64,000 nucleotides of DNA from Sterolibacterium sp964437515 (GTDB lineage Bacteria > Pseudomonadota > Gammaproteobacteria > Burkholderiales > Rhodocyclaceae), in the NCBI GenBank assembly GCA_964437515.1, contig CAYTHB010000003.1, positions 15,533 through 79,532 on the forward strand, given 5' to 3'. Under the pieces are notes generated by a model. The model was not told the DNA's origin. It was given only the letters and a program-made list of their open reading frames with translations, and did not search any database. Made by a program: the position numbers and the translations under genes. Every line of letters starts with the position of its first letter. Position 1 is the first letter of the stretch. Below are positions 42,998-52,614 of the stretch, piece by piece.

Positions 42998-45103
42998 ATG
43001 TCTGTTCGTTCAGTATCTATCCGGCTTGCCCGATTGAGGCAAGGCCTTTCGTTCGTTCCTCTGCTGGTCACGTTTTCGCTACCCACGCACGCCGCAGGTC
43101 TACCCATGTTGGAAGAAGTCACCATTACCGATAACACACGCAAGATGACCGGCATTGCCCATTCCGCATCCGAAGGTACGGTCACTGCCCAACAGCTCAG
43201 CGCGCGTCCTTTACTCCGTCCGGCTGAAGTCATGGAAGCGATGCCCGGCATGATCGTCACCCAGCATTCGGGGGACGGCAAAGCCAACCAATACTTCTTG
43301 CGCGGCTTCAATCTGGATCATGGCAGCGACTTCGCAACTTATGTTAACGGCGCACCGGTCAATAACCTCACGCACGCGCATGGTCAAGGCTACATGGATC
43401 TGAATTTTCTGATTCCCGAACTGGTCGGCAATCTGCGCTATCGCAAAGGCATGTATGCCGCTCAAGAGGGTGATTTAAGCGTCACTGGAGCGACGCGCAT
43501 TTATTACCTGCGCAAGCTACCTACTCCTTTCCTCGACATCACCCTGGGCGCAAATGAGTTTCGGCGCGCACTGCTGGCGGGTAGTCACGATATGGAGAAT
43601 GGGATGAGTTTGCTGGGTGCGCTTGAACTGGCGGGCAATAATGGCCCCTGGTTGCAAGCCGAGCATCTGCAGAAAACCAACGCTGTCCTGCGTCTATCAT
43701 CCGGCACGGCAAGCCGTGGCCATGCATTGACGGCGCTGGCTTATGACGCACGCTGGATCGCCACGGAGCATGTGCCTGAGCGTGCCATCCTCAACAACGA
43801 AATTTCCCGTTACGGCACGCTAGCACCTACCGACGGTGGCCGCACCCATCGTTATCAGCTCACGGGAGAATGGGCGAGCCCCCGTCCGGATGGGGCGATA
43901 CGCGCCCAAGGCTATGTGGTCGATTATGGGCTCAATCTCTATTCGACCCCCTCTGGCCTGCTCGACGGCCAGCACGAACAGATTGATCAACGCATGATCT
44001 GGGGCGGCCAGATGTCACGCACCTGGCTGCTGGGTGAATCATGGAAAAACAGCGAGGCCACCCTGGGCTGGCAATACCGTCAGGACGACATCCGTTCCGT
44101 CGGCCTTTATCCGACATATCAACGGCAGCGCACGGGGGTGGTGCGTGCCGATCAGGCACAACAAAATAGCTACGGTTTATCTGCAGAAACCCACACGCAG
44201 TGGCAACCCTGGCTGCGCACCACATTAGGAGCACGCTGGGACAGCATCCATGCAGAGATCACTCCCAAGAATGGCGCATTCAACAGCAGTAACGGCGGGC
44301 GCATCCAGGCCAGCCAGTTCAGCCCGAAGCTGGGGCTCATCATGGGGCCATCGAGTGCCTGGCCTGATACCGAGTTTTTTCTGAATGCAGGTCATGGATT
44401 TCATAGTAACGATGCGCGAGGTGCCACCACACGCACGCATGCCGCAGATGGCAGCGTGGTTCAACCCATCCCGCTGATCGTCAAGGCCACAGGCAGCGAA
44501 ATCGGGGTGCGTACCCATCTGCTGCCTGGATGGAACAGCAGCCTGACACTATGGCAAACGCGCTTGGCTTCCGAGCTGATCTTTATCGGCGACGAAGGTG
44601 TCACCGAACCCCAAGGCGCATCACAACGTCACGGTGTCGAATGGTCAAATCATTACGCCCATTCACAAGGCTTCATCATCGAGGCTGATGTCGCGGTTTC
44701 AAAGGCACGACTCGTACAGCCGATCAACGGCGGCAGCCGGGTTCCCAACGCCGTTCCAGTCACGGCATCATTTGCGGCGACCTACGACCCTGCCGATCGC
44801 TGGTACGGCGGGATTCGCTTGCGTTATCTGGGCGCCTATCCACTGGAAGAATCCGGCCAGCAAAAATCGCAAGCCTTCTGGATTGCCAATCTCAAACTGG
44901 GCTACCGTGCCAGCAAGTCTCTGCAACTCAGCCTCGACGTGCTGAATCTGTTCGACAGCAAAGCAAATGATATCGAATACTGGGGCGCATCCTGCACGGC
45001 TCGCGAAGCGGCTGCCTGCAATGGCGGTAATGGCTTTGACGGACGACTGGTACATCCACTCGAACCACGCACCTGGCGTTTTTCAGTCCGGATGAATTAT
45101 TGA
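42998..45103 (+). CDS. TonB-dependent outer-membrane receptor under B12 control
   Basis: A 701-residue receptor. A signal peptide ends near LPTHA-AG. The plug domain has VMEAMPGMIVTQHSGDGKAN, YFLRGFNLDHGSDFATYVNG and NLTHAHGQGYMD; the barrel runs to a terminal Tyr (SVRMNY) with VLNLFDSKANDIEYW near the end. It is not close to E. coli BtuB. His-rich plug loops and the riboswitch in front suggest uptake of cobalt or a cobalt complex, or of corrinoids. ATG 42998 starts the signal peptide. Confidence 0.88.
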   Translation: MSVRSVSIRLARLRQGLSFVPLLVTFSLPTHAAGLPMLEEVTITDNTRKMTGIAHSASEGTVTAQQLSARPLLRPAEVMEAMPGMIVTQHSGDGKANQYFLRGFNLDHGSDFATYVNGAPVNNLTHAHGQGYMDLNFLIPELVGNLRYRKGMYAAQEGDLSVTGATRIYYLRKLPTPFLDITLGANEFRRALLAGSHDMENGMSLLGALELAGNNGPWLQAEHLQKTNAVLRLSSGTASRGHALTALAYDARWIATEHVPERAILNNEISRYGTLAPTDGGRTHRYQLTGEWASPRPDGAIRAQGYVVDYGLNLYSTPSGLLDGQHEQIDQRMIWGGQMSRTWLLGESWKNSEATLGWQYRQDDIRSVGLYPTYQRQRTGVVRADQAQQNSYGLSAETHTQWQPWLRTTLGARWDSIHAEITPKNGAFNSSNGGRIQASQFSPKLGLIMGPSSAWPDTEFFLNAGHGFHSNDARGATTRTHAADGSVVQPIPLIVKATGSEIGVRTHLLPGWNSSLTLWQTRLASELIFIGDEGVTEPQGASQRHGVEWSNHYAHSQGFIIEADVAVSKARLVQPINGGSRVPNAVPVTASFAATYDPADRWYGGIRLRYLGAYPLEESGQQKSQAFWIANLKLGYRASKSLQLSLDVLNLFDSKANDIEYWGASCTAREAAACNGGNGFDGRLVHPLEPRTWRFSVRMNY

Positions 45104-45130
45104 TTTCAGATGATCAGGATCGCTGACCCA

Positions 45131-46423
<1,293 letters not shown>

Positions 46424-46432
46424 ACCGCCCCC

Positions 46433-47176
46433 ATGACGACCTCCCCCCAACAACAAGCCCAACCGAATTTCAGTGACGACGAACGTGCAGCGGTATATCG
46501 CGCCATCCACACCCGTCGCGACGTCCGCGGACAATTTTTGCCGGATGCGATTCCTGACGAAGTCTTGGCACGCGTGCTGACTGCCGCACACCATGCCCCT
46601 TCGGTGGGATTCATGCAGCCTTGGGACTTCCTCATTGTGCGTTCGCCGCAAGTCCGCGCACAGATCCATGCCGATTTTCTCGCTGCTCACGCCGAAGCCG
46701 CCTTGATGTTTCCCGACGACAAACAAGAAACTTACCGCAAGCTCAAGCTCGAAGGGATACTCGAAGCACCGCTCAATCTGTGCATCACCTGCGATCGTCG
46801 TCGCCATGGCCCGGTGGTGGTCGGGCGCACACACTTTCGCATCATGGATGTCTACAGCTCGGTTTGCGCGGTACAAAATCTCTGGCTGGCCGCGCGCGCT
46901 GAAAACCTCGGTGTCGGTTGGGTCAGCATCCTGCATCAGCCCGCCCTGCGTGCCGCACTCAAGCTGCCAAGCCACATTATCCCAGTGGCTTACCTTTGCA
47001 TCGGTTATGTCAGCCATTTCCACCAACGCCCGGAGCTTGAAGCCGCCGGCTGGCTGCCGCGCCTGCCACTGGAAGACCTCCTGCATTTCGATCAATGGCA
47101 GGGGCAACCTGATCAGGCCGCCGATCTGAGTCTGCAAGAAGCCGTCCGTCAAACCGCGGCCGCACAACGGGCATGA
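46433..47176 (+). CDS. bluB: 5,6-dimethylbenzimidazole synthase
   Basis: A 247-residue BluB. RRDVRGQFLPDAIPDEVL, APSVGFMQPWDFL, RIMDVYSSVCAVQNLWLAARAE-like helix and GVGWVSILHQ are typical of this nitroreductase-fold enzyme. It cleaves FMNH2 with O2 to make the lower-ligand base, so the organism makes B12 itself and has oxygen at least at times. It overlaps cbiB by ATGA. Confidence 0.95.
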   Translation: MTTSPQQQAQPNFSDDERAAVYRAIHTRRDVRGQFLPDAIPDEVLARVLTAAHHAPSVGFMQPWDFLIVRSPQVRAQIHADFLAAHAEAALMFPDDKQETYRKLKLEGILEAPLNLCITCDRRRHGPVVVGRTHFRIMDVYSSVCAVQNLWLAARAENLGVGWVSILHQPALRAALKLPSHIIPVAYLCIGYVSHFHQRPELEAAGWLPRLPLEDLLHFDQWQGQPDQAADLSLQEAVRQTAAAQRA

Positions 47177-48108
47177 GCGGAATAACGGCCACATCTTTAC
47201 TCGCCAGCCTGCTGGTGGGGGTACTACTGGATCGGCTGATCGGTGAGCCGCGCCGCTGGCATCCCCTGGCAGGGTTTGGTCGCTTAGCCGAATACGGTGA
47301 AAAGTTCTTGCGATACGGTGCACCGGGGCACGCGCTGGGCAATCGCTTGCGCGGCTTGCTCGCCTGGAGCCTGTTGATCGTGCCATTGGTCGCCTTGGCC
47401 GCATACTTTGCACATCCCATACTGGATGCGCTACTGCTTGGCTTTGCCCTGGGCGGGCGCAGCCTGACCGAACATGCCCAGGCCATCGCCACACCATTGC
47501 GCGAAGGCCGACTCGATGCAGCTCGCCTAGCCGTGGGTCAAATCGTCTCACGCGATACGGACACGCTCGATGCAGAAGGCGTGGCCAAGGCGGCCGTCGA
47601 ATCGGTACTGGAAAATGGCAATGACGCGCTCTTCGCCGCGCTGTTCTGGTTTCTTGTCGCCGGGGGTGCCGGTGTGCTGCTCTATCGTCTGGCCAACACA
47701 CTGGATGCGATGTGGGGTTACCGCGACACACGTCGCCTCTACTTTGGCTGGGCCGCGGCGCGCATCGACGATCTGCTCAATCTCATCCCGGCACGCCTGA
47801 CGGCGCTGACCTATGCACTGCTCGGCCACACTCGCCTGGCACTCGCCTGCTGGCGCACGCAGGCACCGGCCTGGAGCAGCCCGAACGCTGGGCCAGTGAT
47901 GGCCGCCGGCGCAGGGGCACTGAACATCCGCCTAGGCGGCGCGGCGCGCTACCATGGCACAACAGAAACGCGCCCCGCCCTCGGCTGCGGCTCGGCGGCT
48001 CAGGCACTGGACATTCCACGCGCACTGCGCTTGGTCGAACAGGGCGTATGGCTGTGGCTGCTGCTGTCGGTTCTGGCATGGGTGGGGAGGAGTCTTCTGC
48101 ATGCTTGA
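47173..48108 (+). CDS. cbiB: Adenosylcobinamide-phosphate synthase
   Basis: A 311-residue integral membrane protein (CbiB/CobD family). It has DRLIGEPRRWHPLAGFGRLA, SRDTDTLDAEGVAKAAVESVLEN-type DGVAxAxVES motif, and NTLDAMWGYRD and WAAARIDDLLNLIPARL. It joins (R)-1-aminopropan-2-ol phosphate, or the amino alcohol, to adenosylcobyric acid. It overlaps the decarboxylase gene by eight bases. Confidence 0.93.
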   Translation: MSGITATSLLASLLVGVLLDRLIGEPRRWHPLAGFGRLAEYGEKFLRYGAPGHALGNRLRGLLAWSLLIVPLVALAAYFAHPILDALLLGFALGGRSLTEHAQAIATPLREGRLDAARLAVGQIVSRDTDTLDAEGVAKAAVESVLENGNDALFAALFWFLVAGGAGVLLYRLANTLDAMWGYRDTRRLYFGWAAARIDDLLNLIPARLTALTYALLGHTRLALACWRTQAPAWSSPNAGPVMAAGAGALNIRLGGAARYHGTTETRPALGCGSAAQALDIPRALRLVEQGVWLWLLLSVLAWVGRSLLHA

Positions 48109-49120
48109 ACACGGTGGTTGCCTGCACGCCGCCGCGCGTGCATGGGGAATACCCCATGCGGAATGGCTGGATCTGTCCACCGGCATCGCGCCCTGGCCTT
48201 ATCCTGTGCCCCCGTTGCCCGCCCATGTCTGGCAACGACTCCCCGAAGATGACGACGGCTTAACCGATGCCGCTCGTCGTCATTACGGCGCGGCTCATCT
48301 GCTACCCGTCGCCGGAAGCCAAGCCGCCATTCAACGCTTGCCGCACCTGCTCCCTCCAGCGCGGGTTGCCATGCCCTCTCCCCTGTATGCCGAACATGGA
48401 GCAGCCTGGCAGGGAGCTGGGCATCATCTCGTCAGTTGGGCTGAAGGGAATGAAGGGGCTGAATATGCCGTGTTGTGCAATCCCAACAACCCGGATGGCC
48501 AGCAGTATCCCGCAGAGGCTTTGCGCGCCCGTTTGCAAAAACTGCGTCTCATGGTCATTGATGAAGCCTTCATCGACGCAGCTCCCAGCGATAGTCTGGT
48601 TACTTGCGCCGGTTTGCCCGGCTATGAAAATCTCGTTGTGCTGCGTTCGCTGGGCAAGTTCTTTGGACTCGCCGGGGCACGCGTCGGTTTTGTCTGCGGC
48701 GCACCGGCCTTGCTCGAACGCCTCGCCGAAGCCCTCGGCCCCTGGCCCATCGCCCACCCTGCACGATGGGTCGCACAACTGGCCTTGTCCGACACCCACT
48801 GGCAAAGCACGCAACGCGAACACTTACAACAAGCCTCGTCGCGCATGGCACTGTTGTTGGAGAAAAATGGCCTGAAAAATGCCAGAGGCACGGCCTTGTT
48901 TCAGTATGTCGTCACGCCTTTGGCGACGGCCTGGCATGCCGCGTTGGCACGTCGCAGCATATGGGTTCGCCGCTTCGAAGCTCCGCCCGCCCTGCGCTTC
49001 GGCTTGCCCGCAGACGAACACGCGTGGGCTCGATTAAGCGAGGCACTCGAAGCCGGACAACATGAAATTCTCCGGTTTCACAACGAAAACTCCACCGAGA
49101 ATACTGATGCAAAAGGCTAA
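48101..49120 (+). CDS. cobD: L-threonine-O-3-phosphate decarboxylase
   Basis: A 339-residue fold-type I PLP enzyme (CobD/CobC group). HGGCLHAAARAWGI and WLDLSTGIAPWPYP are family-specific; VLCNPNNPDG, VIDEAFID and the PLP-Lys region LRSLGKFFGLAGARVG follow. It makes (R)-1-amino-2-propanol phosphate, the linker joined by CbiB. ATG 48101 has GGGGAGGAG upstream; the longer frame is a shadow of cbiB. Confidence 0.93.
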   Translation: MLEHGGCLHAAARAWGIPHAEWLDLSTGIAPWPYPVPPLPAHVWQRLPEDDDGLTDAARRHYGAAHLLPVAGSQAAIQRLPHLLPPARVAMPSPLYAEHGAAWQGAGHHLVSWAEGNEGAEYAVLCNPNNPDGQQYPAEALRARLQKLRLMVIDEAFIDAAPSDSLVTCAGLPGYENLVVLRSLGKFFGLAGARVGFVCGAPALLERLAEALGPWPIAHPARWVAQLALSDTHWQSTQREHLQQASSRMALLLEKNGLKNARGTALFQYVVTPLATAWHAALARRSIWVRRFEAPPALRFGLPADEHAWARLSEALEAGQHEILRFHNENSTENTDAKG

Positions 49121-50579
49121 AAACACCCTGATGATTCAAGGCTGCACTTCGGATGCCGGAAAAAGCACCTTGGTCGCCGGCATGTGCCGGGTGCTGGTTC
49201 GGCGCGGCATACGCGTAGCTCCTTTCAAGCCACAGAATATGGCACTCAATTCAGCCGTCACCATCGATGGCGGCGAAATCGGCCGTGCCCAGGCATTGCA
49301 AGCACAAGCGGCACGCATCGAGCCTCATTCGGACTTCAACCCGGTACTGCTCAAGCCCGGTAGCGACCGTAGCGCACAGGTCATCATCCACGGCAAACTG
49401 GCGACTCATCTCGATGCCCGCGCCTACCAGGATTACAAACTGCAAGCAATGCAGGCCGTCATGGAGTCCTATCGACGACTGTCAAACAACTATGATTTCA
49501 TCATGGTCGAGGGTGCGGGTAGCCCGGCGGAAATCAATCTGCGTCAGCGTGACATCGCCAACATGGGCTTTGCCGAGGCCGTGGATTGCCCGGTCATTCT
49601 CATCGCCGACATCGATCGCGGCGGGGTTTTCGCGCATCTGGTCGGCACACTCGAACTGCTCGCAGCCAGCGAACAGGAGCGCGTCATCGGTTTTGTCATC
49701 AACCGTTTTCGTGGCGATATCAGCCTGCTCGAACCCGGTTTGCGCTGGCTGGAAGAGCGCACCGGCAAGCCGGTGCTCGGCGTGCTGCCCTATCTGCACG
49801 GCCTGTCTCTGGATGCCGAAGATGCCTTGCCCGGAAACAGCGAGACCGCCCACCTGCAGCCCGGTGTCGCTCGACTAAAGGTCATCGCGCCCGCCTTACC
49901 GCGGATTGCCAACGCCACCGACTGCGACCCGCTTCGTTTACACGAGCCGATCGACTTCCGTTTCATCGGTGCGAACGAAGCCATTCCACCCGCTGACCTG
50001 ATCGTGCTGCCCGGATCAAAAGCCGTCGCCACAGATCTGGCCTGGCTACGCGCCCAAGGCTGGGAGAGCGCGCTGCAACGACATCTGCGCTACGGCGGTA
50101 AAGTGATCGGCATTTGCGGCGGGTTACAAATGCTGGGACGCGCCTTGCACGACCCACTCGGATTGGAAGGCGTGCCTTCAAGTGTGACCGGGCTCGGCCT
50201 GCTGGATTACGAAACCACACTGCAGCCAGAAAAACGGCTGGCAAACGTCAGCGGAACACTCGCGTTACCCGGCGCGCCACCACTCAACGGTTATGAAATC
50301 CACATGGGAACGACGCAAGGCCCTGCGCTAGCCCAACCTGCTGCCTGGCTGAACGGGCACGCCGATGGAGCCCTCTCCAGCGATGGTCAGATTCTTGCCA
50401 GTTACTGCCACGGCCTGTTCGATCATCCCCAAGCATTCGATGCGCTGCTGACTTGGGCCGGCCACGAAAGCAGAGCCGTCTTCGATCGTGCCGCACGCCG
50501 CGAAGCCGACATCGAGCGTCTGGCCGATACCCTCGATGCCTCGCTGGACTGGGGGCGGATCGATGCGGTGATTTGTTGA
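49107..50579 (+). CDS. cbiP: Adenosylcobyric acid synthase
   Basis: A 490-residue CbiP/CobQ. MIQGCTSDAGKSTLVAGMCR is the N-terminal ATP domain start, with FKPQNMALNS and MVEGAGSPAEINL; the glutamine amidotransferase domain has LPGSKAVATDLAWLR, GICGGLQMLG (active Cys) and YEIHMG. It amidates the b, d, e and g side chains. It overlaps cobD by 14 bp and is the last gene of the locus. Confidence 0.95.
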   Translation: MQKAKNTLMIQGCTSDAGKSTLVAGMCRVLVRRGIRVAPFKPQNMALNSAVTIDGGEIGRAQALQAQAARIEPHSDFNPVLLKPGSDRSAQVIIHGKLATHLDARAYQDYKLQAMQAVMESYRRLSNNYDFIMVEGAGSPAEINLRQRDIANMGFAEAVDCPVILIADIDRGGVFAHLVGTLELLAASEQERVIGFVINRFRGDISLLEPGLRWLEERTGKPVLGVLPYLHGLSLDAEDALPGNSETAHLQPGVARLKVIAPALPRIANATDCDPLRLHEPIDFRFIGANEAIPPADLIVLPGSKAVATDLAWLRAQGWESALQRHLRYGGKVIGICGGLQMLGRALHDPLGLEGVPSSVTGLGLLDYETTLQPEKRLANVSGTLALPGAPPLNGYEIHMGTTQGPALAQPAAWLNGHADGALSSDGQILASYCHGLFDHPQAFDALLTWAGHESRAVFDRAARREADIERLADTLDASLDWGRIDAVIC

Positions 50580-50658
50580 GTTCTGTTGAATCAGTCTGCG
50601 TCGCATCATCGAGACGAGTTGAACAATTGAAAAATTGAAAAATAAAAATCGCAAAAAC

Positions 50659-50687
50659 TTGACGCATTGGTATGTGCCACCTAACAT
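50659..50687 (+). promoter_or_regulatory. Probable ispB promoter
   Basis: TTGACG (50659-50664) and TAACAT (50682-50687) are 17 bp apart and lie 29 bp before the ispB start, in an A/T-rich gap after the cobalamin locus. Confidence 0.5.
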
Positions 50688-50716
50688 CGCGCTTCCTTGA
50701 CTAATGTGAATCCATC

Positions 50717-51697
50717 GTGTCTCGTTCTGCGCCTCTTTCCGCTTTACATGCCCTGATTACGCCCGACATGCAAAAAGTCGATCAGGTGATTCGTACTCAT
50801 CTGCATTCGGATGTGGTGCTGGTACGACAAGTGGCGGAATACATCGTTGCAGGCGGTGGAAAACGCTTGCGGCCGATACTGGTTCTTTTGTCAGCGGGCG
50901 CGATGGGGTATCAGGGGCATCATCACCACACGCTTGCGGCAGTGATCGAGTTCATCCACACGGCAACGCTGCTTCATGATGATGTGGTGGATGAATCGGA
51001 ATTGCGACGGGGTCGAGATACGGCCAATGCAATGTTTGGCAATGCGGCGAGTGTGCTGGTGGGAGACTTTCTGTATTCCCGCGCTTTCCAGATGATGCTG
51101 GTTGCCGATGATATGCGCATCATGCGGGTCATGGCGGATGCGACCAATATCATCGCGGAAGGTGAAGTGCTGCAACTCATGAATTGCCGCAATATCGACA
51201 TAGAAGTCGAGGATTATTTGCGCGTCATTCGTTACAAAACGGCCAAGCTCTTCGAAGCGGCTGCGCGTGTGGGCGCCATGCTGGGCGGTGCGTCTGCTGA
51301 CGTCGAAGAAGGATTGGCGCGTTACGGCATGCATCTTGGAACCGCATTTCAGCTGATCGATGATGTTCTGGATTATTCAGGCGATGAAACCAACACGGGC
51401 AAGCATCTGGGTGATGATCTGGCGGAAGGTAAACCCACGTTGCCGCTGATTCATGTGATGCGTCACGGAACCCCCGCACAAGCCGCCTGTGTGCGACATG
51501 CCATCGAGAGCGGGGGGCGCGATGAACTTCCGAAAGTGCTTGCTGCCATTCAGGAAACCGGCGCATTGGATGTGACGCGCAGGCAAGCCGAAGAAGAGGT
51601 GAAGCATGCCATCGCCAGCCTCGATCAAATCAAGGCTTCAAATTATCGTGACGCTCTGTTAGAATTGTCAGTCTTTGCAGTTAATCGGGATCATTGA
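50717..51697 (+). CDS. ispB: Octaprenyl (long-chain polyprenyl) diphosphate synthase
   Basis: A 326-residue trans-isoprenyl diphosphate synthase that makes the ubiquinone side chain. The first Asp-rich motif is LLHDDVVDESELRRG and the second LIDDVLDYSG; GGKRLRPILVLL precedes them. GTG 50717 is used because ALHALITPDMQKVDQVI is conserved upstream of the next ATG (50768). tRNA-Pro follows 34 bp downstream. Confidence 0.94.
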   Translation: MSRSAPLSALHALITPDMQKVDQVIRTHLHSDVVLVRQVAEYIVAGGGKRLRPILVLLSAGAMGYQGHHHHTLAAVIEFIHTATLLHDDVVDESELRRGRDTANAMFGNAASVLVGDFLYSRAFQMMLVADDMRIMRVMADATNIIAEGEVLQLMNCRNIDIEVEDYLRVIRYKTAKLFEAAARVGAMLGGASADVEEGLARYGMHLGTAFQLIDDVLDYSGDETNTGKHLGDDLAEGKPTLPLIHVMRHGTPAQAACVRHAIESGGRDELPKVLAAIQETGALDVTRRQAEEEVKHAIASLDQIKASNYRDALLELSVFAVNRDH

Positions 51698-51731
51698 TTC
51701 TTGAATATTGATTGCATGATGAGTTCCAGTT

Positions 51732-51808
<77 letters not shown>

Positions 51809-51817
51809 AATTGGTCC

Positions 51818-51845
51818 AAAAAGCCGCCTTGCAGGCGGTTTTTGT
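51818..51845 (+). terminator. Terminator after tRNA-Pro
   Basis: A stem AAAAAGCCGCC with GGCGGTTTTT around a short TTGCA loop, followed by T residues, 10 bp after the tRNA. Confidence 0.8.
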
Positions 51846-51967
51846 TTTTCAGCCACGGAGAATGCGCTGTGGCTTCCCCCTCTGCACAAGCACAATCTGG
51901 ATTTTTCCTCTTCCGTCGGGTATCGGTATACTGCCCGTTTTCTATTTTCAGTAGTTCATCGACTCGC

Positions 51968-52534
51968 ATGACCATCAAATCCGACAAATGGATACGCCGC
52001 ATGGCGCAGACCCATCAGATGATCGAACCTTTCGAGCCCGGACAAGTGCGCGAAATCGATGGCCGACGTATTGTTTCCTACGGTACATCAAGCTACGGCT
52101 ACGATATACGCTGCTCCAATGAGTTCAAGCTCTTCACCAATATCAACAGCACCATTGTTGACCCCAAGAATTTTGATCAGAATTCTTTTGTCGAAGTGAA
52201 AGCGGATCATTGCATCATTCCGCCGAATTCATTTGCGCTGGCACGCACGGTCGAGTATTTCCGTATTCCACGCAACGTGCTCACGGTTTGTCTGGGTAAG
52301 AGCACCTATGCGCGCTGCGGCATCATCGTCAATGTCACGCCTTTCGAGCCCGAATGGGAAGGCTATGTGACGCTCGAGTTTTCAAACACCACACCCTTGC
52401 CCGCCAAAATTTATGCGGGTGAAGGTTGTGCGCAAGTGCTGTTCTTTGAATCCGACGAAATCTGCGAAACATCGTACAAGGATCGCGGAGGGAAGTATCA
52501 AGGACAGGTCGGCGTGACTTTGCCAAAAATTTAA
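51968..52534 (+). CDS. dcd: dCTP deaminase
   Basis: A 188-residue Dcd. IVSYGTSSYGYDIRCSNEFKLF-like N-region, LGKSTYARCGI, EPEWEGYVTLEFSN with the catalytic Glu, and YAGEGCAQVLFFES are diagnostic. It deaminates dCTP to dUTP on the way to dTTP. ATG 51968 begins the family N-terminus (MTIKSDKWI); upstream sequence is tRNA and terminator. Confidence 0.96.
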   Translation: MTIKSDKWIRRMAQTHQMIEPFEPGQVREIDGRRIVSYGTSSYGYDIRCSNEFKLFTNINSTIVDPKNFDQNSFVEVKADHCIIPPNSFALARTVEYFRIPRNVLTVCLGKSTYARCGIIVNVTPFEPEWEGYVTLEFSNTTPLPAKIYAGEGCAQVLFFESDEICETSYKDRGGKYQGQVGVTLPKI

Positions 52535-52614
52535 TCTGTCGTCTGGATTGCATGTCTTGCATTGTGAATGCAAGGTACGTTGCACGTTGCACCTGACTCA
52601 TTACGAAAGTTGCC

